A stretch of 7,309 bases of DNA from Anaerolineales bacterium UBA6128. Its GTDB lineage: Bacteria; Chloroflexota; Anaerolineae; UBA1429. A program made the translations under genes and the position numbers. Below, piece by piece: positions 1-3,965 of the stretch; the first letter of the stretch is position 1, and each line of letters starts with the position of its first letter. Under the pieces are notes generated by a model. That model worked only from the letters and a program-made list of their open reading frames with translations, had not been told where the DNA came from and did no database searches. Location: the NCBI GenBank assembly GCA_002423325.1, contig DIVQ01000001.1, positions 6,070-13,378 of the forward strand, in the 5' to 3' direction.

Positions 1-1122
1 GGCGTCGGCGCCAGCCGCGTGCGCGATCTGTTCGACCAGGCCAAGCGCAACAGCCCGTGTATCGTCTTTGTGGATGAGGTCGATGCCGTGGGTCGGCAGC
101 GTGGCGCCGGTCTGGGCGGCAGCCACGACGAGCGCGAACAGACGCTCAACCAGATTCTGGTCGAGATGGACGGCTTTGACACCGATACCAACGTGATCGT
201 GATTGCCGCCACGAACCGGCCCGACATCCTGGACCCGGCGCTGCTGCGCCCTGGGCGCTTTGATCGTCGCGTGGTGCTCGATCGCCCCGACCGCAAGGGG
301 CGCGAAGAGATCCTCAAGATCCATGTGCGCGGCAAGCCGCTGGCTCCGGACGTGGACCTGGGGGTGCTGGCCAAGCGCACGCCGGGCTTTACCGGCGCTG
401 ACATCGAGAACCTGGTGAATGAGGCTGCTATTCTGGCTGCGCGTCGCAACAAGCGCGCCGCAAGCATGGAAGAGTTCACCGAAGCGGTCGATCGCGTCAT
501 CGCCGGACCTGAGCGGCGCAGCCGCCTGATCACTGAAAAGGAAAAGCGCATCACGGCGTACCATGAGGCCGGACACGCACTCTGCTTTGCCAAGCTCGAG
601 CACACGGACCGCGTCGACAAGGTGTCGATCATCGCGCGCGGCATGTTCGGCGGCTATACCCTCGCGGTGCCCGAAGAGGACCGCAATAACCAATCGCGCA
701 GCGAGCTGACGGATGAGCTTGCCGCCACGCTGGGCGGACGCGCCGCTGAGGCGACCGTCTTTGGCGATATCACCACCGGTGCCAGCCAGGACCTGCGGCA
801 GGTCACCGAGACGGCGCGCAACATGGTGACTCAGTGGGGCATGTCGGACAAGCTGGGGCAGCGCACCTTTGGCAAGAAGGAAGAGCTCATCTTTTTGGGG
901 CGCGAGATCTCTGAGCAGCGCGACTATTCAGAGCAGGTGGCTGCACAGATCGACCAGGAGATCAAGGCTTTGGTCGACGGCGCCTACGAGCGGGCGTTGG
1001 AGGTCGTGACGACCCATCGGCCCACGCTGGATGCCATCGCCAACCGCCTGATCGAGGTGGAGACGCTGGAACGCGCCGAGTTCGAGGCCATCGTGGACGC
1101 CGAGGCGCCTGCCGCCGCCTGA
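1..1122 (+). CDS. ftsH: ATP-dependent zinc metalloprotease FtsH, C-terminal part (5' end outside window)
   Basis: FtsH is a membrane-anchored hexameric AAA+ protease that degrades misfolded membrane proteins and short-lived regulators. The fragment (373 aa) enters in frame at base 1, just after the P-loop region, so the N-terminal membrane segments and Walker A lie outside the window. It shows Walker B (CIVFVDEVDAVG, D25/E26 of the fragment, nt 73-78), the second region of homology with the arginine-finger stretch RPGRFDRR (nt 247-270), the AAA lid, the zinc site HEAGH (nt 562-576), and GASQD, whose Asp (nt 790-792) is the expected third zinc ligand. The protein ends soon after the protease domain, with only a short Ala-rich tail, as is usual. 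All visible catalytic residues are intact. A strong stem-loop follows the stop, so ftsH probably ends its own transcript. Identity is very secure. Confidence 0.97.
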   Translation, partial: GVGASRVRDLFDQAKRNSPCIVFVDEVDAVGRQRGAGLGGSHDEREQTLNQILVEMDGFDTDTNVIVIAATNRPDILDPALLRPGRFDRRVVLDRPDRKGREEILKIHVRGKPLAPDVDLGVLAKRTPGFTGADIENLVNEAAILAARRNKRAASMEEFTEAVDRVIAGPERRSRLITEKEKRITAYHEAGHALCFAKLEHTDRVDKVSIIARGMFGGYTLAVPEEDRNNQSRSELTDELAATLGGRAAEATVFGDITTGASQDLRQVTETARNMVTQWGMSDKLGQRTFGKKEELIFLGREISEQRDYSEQVAAQIDQEIKALVDGAYERALEVVTTHRPTLDAIANRLIEVETLERAEFEAIVDAEAPAAA

Positions 1123-1142
1123 ACCGAACAGATCGTTCGCTC

Positions 1143-1172
1143 AAAGCCGAGCGTCTTGCTCGGCTTTGTGTT
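1143..1172 (+). terminator. Intrinsic terminator after ftsH
   Basis: A perfect 10-bp inverted repeat, AAAGCCGAGC (1143-1152) and GCTCGGCTTT (1158-1167), encloses a 5-nt loop. A T-rich stretch, TTTGTGTTT, runs from the end of the stem. It lies 20 bases after the ftsH stop and ends about 30 bases before the thioesterase start. The T-tract is interrupted by two Gs, so some read-through into the thioesterase gene is possible. No separate promoter is evident between the hairpin and that gene. Confidence 0.82.
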
Positions 1173-1198
1173 TGCCTGGGAAGGAAAGGAAGCAGACC

Positions 1199-1615
1199 TT
1201 GTCCGAGATCAATATCGATGCGCGCCTGATTGGCGCCTCGGCTGAACGTGCGCTGGTTGTGGGGCCCGACGACACCGCTTGGCATTGGGGCAGTGGCCGC
1301 GTGCAGGTGTTCGCCACGCCTTTTATGATCGCGCAGATGGAGTGCGCCGCGGCCGACGTGGTAGAGCCGCTGCTTCCGCCCGGCTACCAGACGGTAGGCA
1401 GCCTGGTGAATGTGCGGCATCTGGCGGCCACGCCGCTGGGCGGTCGGGTGACCGCGCGCGCCGTGCTCACCGGCGTGGAGGGGCGCAAGCTCAGCTACCG
1501 TGTGGAGGCGTACGACGACGCCGGCCTTGTCGGCGAGGGCGAGCACGAGCGCTACATCGTCGAAGAGGCGCGCTTTGTGGCCAAGGCGTCCGCGCGGTTG
1601 CCGAAGCCGGAATAG
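1199..1615 (+). CDS. FlK-like hotdog-fold thioesterase (acyl-CoA thioesterase family)
   Basis: This 138-aa protein resembles the thioesterases related to fluoroacetyl-CoA thioesterase FlK, which hydrolyse small acyl-CoA or acyl-thioester substrates in the cytoplasm. The FlK catalytic residues Thr42, Glu50 and His76 have counterparts at identical spacing: T40 (in FATP), E48 (in AQMEC) and H74 (in VRHLAATP). FlK Gly69 corresponds to G67. The gating residue Phe36 of FlK corresponds to R34, so fluoroacetyl-CoA is unlikely to be the substrate; the real substrate is unknown. I chose the TTG at 1199 because AAGGAAAGGA (1181-1190) sits 8 bases upstream. An upstream in-frame TTG at 1166 lies inside the terminator stem and is unlikely. 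The gene stands alone between the ftsH terminator and the SOS operon and has no obvious functional tie to either. Family call secure, substrate open. Confidence 0.88.
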   Translation: MSEINIDARLIGASAERALVVGPDDTAWHWGSGRVQVFATPFMIAQMECAAADVVEPLLPPGYQTVGSLVNVRHLAATPLGGRVTARAVLTGVEGRKLSYRVEAYDDAGLVGEGEHERYIVEEARFVAKASARLPKPE

Positions 1616-1617
1616 AT

Positions 1618-1731
1618 CACGAATGGCACGACTGACAGTAATGTAGATAGCGGGCTTCCAGGACGCTCCTGGGCCGACCACTGGAGCATCTGAGCGATTC
1701 GTGTGATTCGTCCTGTTCGTGTCATTCGTGT
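1618..1731. repeat. Tandem TTCGT 9-nt repeat with an inverted partner
   Basis: Four consecutive 9-nt units, GATTCGTGT, GATTCGTCC, TGTTCGTGT and CATTCGTGT, occupy 1696-1731. An inverted, one-mismatch copy of the last 14 bases of the array (TCGTGTCATTCGTG, 1717-1730) lies at 1618-1631 as CACGAATGGCACGA, just past the thioesterase stop. A transcript could therefore pair over a loop of about 85 nt. A small hairpin, CCAGGA-CGC-TCCTGG (1658-1672), sits between the arms. Similar ACGAA/TTCGT-rich intergenic repeats are familiar to me from several environmental phyla including Chloroflexota, but no function is known to me. On the opposite strand the array translates to an Asn-Thr-rich string, which is not a gene. 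Confidence 0.6.
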
Positions 1732-1807
1732 TTTGGCTCCAGACTGGCCAGCGCTTCCCTCGATCTCTCCTTTCCTCGTGTGATCCCCAAATCCCCTTTC
1801 GTCCTGC

Positions 1808-1836
1808 TTGACACAGAACATATGTTCTAATATCCT
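1808..1836 (+). promoter_or_regulatory. Sigma-70-type promoter of the imu operon
   Basis: A perfect -35 hexamer TTGACA (1808-1813) is followed after a 17-base spacer by TATCCT (1831-1836), a reasonable -10. Transcription would start near 1842-1844, giving a very short leader of about 12 bases before the imuA ATG. A closer alternative -10, TAATAT (1828-1833), gives a 14-base spacer, which is too short. The SOS palindrome fills most of the spacer, so bound repressor would directly block RNA polymerase. Confidence 0.75.
1815..1828. promoter_or_regulatory. LexA (SOS) operator, perfect 14-bp palindrome
   Basis: AGAACATATGTTCT is a perfect 14-bp palindrome with the core GAAC-N4-GTTC. This matches the Gram-positive/Chloroflexota-type SOS box (Bacillus consensus CGAACRNRYGTTYG) and not the enterobacterial CTG-N10-CAG. 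It lies between the -35 and -10 of the promoter for imuA, a member of a gene family under LexA control in many bacteria. Position, symmetry and gene context agree. No lexA gene is in the window, so the regulator is inferred. Confidence 0.88.
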
Positions 1837-1851
1837 CCATTGCAGGAGGAT
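1832..1851 (+). promoter_or_regulatory. imuA ribosome-binding site inside a 7-bp dyad
   Basis: AGGAGG (1844-1849) is a near-perfect Shine-Dalgarno sequence 5 bases before the imuA ATG at 1855. It forms the right arm of a perfect inverted repeat: ATCCTCC (1832-1838), a 6-base loop, then GGAGGAT (1845-1851). If transcription begins upstream of 1832, this hairpin would mask the ribosome-binding site. If it begins near 1843, as the predicted promoter implies, the left arm is not transcribed and the dyad exists only in DNA, overlapping the -10. Confidence 0.6.
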
Positions 1852-1854
1852 GCC

Positions 1855-2592
1855 ATGGACAGCCTGGAGCGCCAGGAGCGCCTCGCCGGGACGATGGCGG
1901 CCATTCAGCGGCGTTGGGGCCAACGCGCGTTGCGTTCGGCCGGCGACGTGTTCGCGCATATACCGGCCTGCCCCACGGGCCTGCCCGCGCTGGATGCCGC
2001 CACCTGCATCGGTGGTCTGCCACAGGGGCGCCTGACCGAGTTGGTGGGCTGCGGCACGGCCGGGCACGTCAGCATTGCGGCCTGTGCTCTGGCGCAGGCG
2101 CAACGCACCGGCCAGCAGGCGGCCTATGTGGATGCCTTTGCGGGCGTGGATCTGGAGGCCCTGGCGCGCCGGCAGGTGCAGTTGGATGCGTTGGTGGTGC
2201 TGCGGCCGCGCGGCCTGGTGCACGCCCTGGCAATGATCAGCGACCTGTTGCGTTCGCGGGGGGCGGGGATGGTGCTGCTCGACCGGCTCGACCTGGGCCT
2301 GCTGGCCGAGCGCGAGACCTCGCAGGCGCTGGATCGGGCCTTGCGCGATTGGGCGCCGCTGGTCAACCGTGGCGAGGTCACGCTGGTGGTGCTGACCGAG
2401 ACGCTCGTCCCCGGCCAGTATCCCGCCGGCACGGCCCTGCCCTTTTATGCCAGTTTGCGTCTGGGCTGCGAACAGGGTCGCTGGCTGCGTCGCGGCGCGC
2501 GAGTCACTGGCTACACCTCCTGGGTGACGGTGCTCAAGAACAAGCTGGGTCCGGCGGGACAGCGGGTGGAGCTGAGCCTGGAGCTGGGCTGA
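1855..2592 (+). CDS. imuA: ImuA-type RecA-like mutasome accessory protein
   Basis: ImuA proteins are RecA-related partners of ImuB and DnaE2 in damage-induced mutagenesis. This 245-aa protein follows the RecA core order: TGLPALD and GGLPQGRLTELVG (about 41-65) match the RecA lead-in, followed by the P-loop position GCGTAGHVS (65-73), AAYVDAFAGVD, a Walker B-like strand MVLLD ending at D143, and near the C-terminus VLKNK (226-230), which matches the RecA segment holding Lys248/Lys250. The P-loop lysine is replaced by His71 and the following Ser/Thr by Val72, so normal ATP hydrolysis is doubtful. The ATG at 1855 is chosen for its AGGAGG 5 bases upstream; the in-frame TTG at 1840 lies before that site. 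It is first in the LexA-boxed operon, with imuB 27 bases downstream. Family call good; it could equally be named ImuA' as in mycobacteria. Confidence 0.85.
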   Translation: MDSLERQERLAGTMAAIQRRWGQRALRSAGDVFAHIPACPTGLPALDAATCIGGLPQGRLTELVGCGTAGHVSIAACALAQAQRTGQQAAYVDAFAGVDLEALARRQVQLDALVVLRPRGLVHALAMISDLLRSRGAGMVLLDRLDLGLLAERETSQALDRALRDWAPLVNRGEVTLVVLTETLVPGQYPAGTALPFYASLRLGCEQGRWLRRGARVTGYTSWVTVLKNKLGPAGQRVELSLELG

Positions 2593-2619
2593 GCGCGATG
2601 GCTCTGCAAGGAGGCACAG

Positions 2620-3675
2620 ATGCAGCAGCAAAAGCGGGTTGCGCGACGGGTTGCCTGTTTGTGGGTGAGTGCGCCGCCGGCGCTGGAGGTCTGGGCGCAG
2701 GCGCTGGAAGCGCTGGAGGCCTACAGCCCACGGGTGGAGGCGGCCGACGCTCCTGCGGCCGCCGGCGTGCCCGAGCAGGGGGCGTTGGCCTGGCTGGATG
2801 CGCGCGGCATTGTGCCGCGGCACGCCAGTGAGGCGGACTGGTGTCAGGCTATCCTGTGCGACATGCAGGCGTTGCGGGTGACGGGGGCGCGGTTGGGGCT
2901 GGCGGGGTGCAAGTTTGCGGCCGAGTTGGCCGCGCGCGACGCGCCCGAGGCGCCGGGCTACCAGGTGGTGACGCAGGCCGACGCCGGCTATATGGCGCCG
3001 CTGGCGCTCAACCGCCTGCCGCTGGGTGAGGAGACGCTGCGACGCCTGCGCTTGCTGGGGTTGTACAGCATGGGCCAGTTCGCTGCGCTGCCGGGCACGG
3101 CGGTGGCCGAGCAGTTCGGCGCCGAGAGCCTACTGGCGCATGCCTGGGCCAAAGGGCTGGACGACCGGCCGGTGGTGGGACGGCGCCGGCAGGTGGTGGA
3201 GGCGCGGCATGGCTTTGAGGTGCCCGAGGCGCGGGGCGAGGCCCTGCTGGAGCGCGCCTGCCGGCTGTGTCAGCGCGCCCTGCAGGATCTGGAGCCGCCG
3301 CGCGCGGCCTGGGGCATCCGCTGGCTGATGCTCGATTGCACGCTGACCAGCGGCCAGGTGCTGCAGCACACCACCTGGCTGGGCGGCTACCCGGGCCCCG
3401 AGACGCTGCGCACGGTGTCGCGCGTGGCGCTGGGGATGCTGCGCGGCAAGGCCAGCGGCGTCGAAGAGCTGGGCGTGCGCCTGCTGGGTCTGGAGTCCGA
3501 GGTGGGGCGGCAGCTCGACCTGTTGACGCACGCCGAGGCGCGTCAGCGCCTGGAGGAAGCGCTGCAGCAGTTGGCCAAAAAGCACACCAGCGACTGCATC
3601 GCCTGGCCCGCGCTGCTGGACGCCCGCGCGCCGCTGGTGGCCGAGCGCTACAGCCTGCGCGCCTACGCGCTATGA
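2620..3675 (+). CDS. imuB: ImuB, non-catalytic Y-family polymerase homologue lacking the fingers region
   Basis: ImuB bridges the clamp, ImuA and DnaE2 and does not polymerise DNA. The 351-aa protein has the first palm strand (VACLWV, 11-16), then jumps at residue 35 to the helix end YSPRVE that normally precedes SIDEAYLD. About 70 residues present in Dpo4, covering the fingers and early palm, are missing. The catalytic acids Asp7, Asp105 and Glu106 of Dpo4 map to S17, A55 and L56. The rest follows the family: WLDARG (58-63), RLGLAGCKFAAELAA, a thumb helix-hairpin-helix (LPLGEETLRRLRLLGL), AKGLDDRPV and a little-finger domain. QLDLL (298-302) resembles a clamp-binding motif. The usual length is roughly 400-520 aa, so this is short. 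The ATG follows AAGGAGG by 5 bases. The stop overlaps the next gene as ATGA. No frameshift is visible at the missing part. Confidence 0.85.
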   Translation: MQQQKRVARRVACLWVSAPPALEVWAQALEALEAYSPRVEAADAPAAAGVPEQGALAWLDARGIVPRHASEADWCQAILCDMQALRVTGARLGLAGCKFAAELAARDAPEAPGYQVVTQADAGYMAPLALNRLPLGEETLRRLRLLGLYSMGQFAALPGTAVAEQFGAESLLAHAWAKGLDDRPVVGRRRQVVEARHGFEVPEARGEALLERACRLCQRALQDLEPPRAAWGIRWLMLDCTLTSGQVLQHTTWLGGYPGPETLRTVSRVALGMLRGKASGVEELGVRLLGLESEVGRQLDLLTHAEARQRLEEALQQLAKKHTSDCIAWPALLDARAPLVAERYSLRAYAL

Positions 3676-3965
3676 GCCCCTTCTGGTCCGACGGCGTACC
3701 GGTCAGCGTGCCGGCGCCAACCGACGAACTGCCCGACGGCGCGCCCGGTGGCTTTGAGCACCGCTCGCGTCCGCACCGCGTGCAGGGCGTCAGCAACCAT
3801 TGGCGCGTGCACAGCGCCTGGTGGCCCGAGGCATTGGCGGCGCACGGCGTCGAGGTGGAGACCTGGCGCGACTACTGGGAGGTGCTCACCGATACCGGGC
3901 TGTTGTGCGTGCTCTACCATGATCTCATAGGGGGCGCATGGTATCTGGAGCGCATTCACGAGTAG
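3672..3965 (+). CDS. Small DUF6504-like protein of the imu operon
   Basis: This 97-aa protein has no known function. It matches my memory of the DUF6504 family: a short N-terminal FW.D..V.V pattern, a central HRV..V...WR....WW segment, and a C-terminal YW.VLTD.GLLC.LYHDL....WYLERIHE segment. It has seven Trp residues and no signal peptide or membrane segment, so a small cytoplasmic, probably beta-rich domain is likely. The start overlaps the imuB stop as ATGA (3672-3675), with no convincing Shine-Dalgarno of its own, so translation is probably coupled to imuB. Its end overlaps dnaE2 by 28 bases. Placement between imuB and dnaE2 under one SOS promoter makes it a candidate mutasome subunit or chaperone; this is inference from context. 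The gene itself is well supported; the family name is from memory. Confidence 0.8.
   Translation: MSPFWSDGVPVSVPAPTDELPDGAPGGFEHRSRPHRVQGVSNHWRVHSAWWPEALAAHGVEVETWRDYWEVLTDTGLLCVLYHDLIGGAWYLERIHE

Noticed and set aside
1125..1139. CGAAC-N5-GTTCG dyad just after the ftsH stop, resembling a second LexA box.
   Set aside because: The half-sites are separated by 5 bases, not 4, which changes their helical phase, and no promoter hexamers flank it.
962..2023. Long open frame on the - strand across the ftsH end, thioesterase and imuA start.
   Set aside because: It is a high-GC shadow that crosses the terminator, the repeat array and the SOS promoter; its sequence is low-complexity and matches no family I recognise.
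1552..2823. 423-aa open frame on the - strand opposite imuA.
   Set aside because: It lies antisense to a clearly recognisable RecA-like gene, is rich in Gln, Arg and His, and includes the translated TTCGT repeat.
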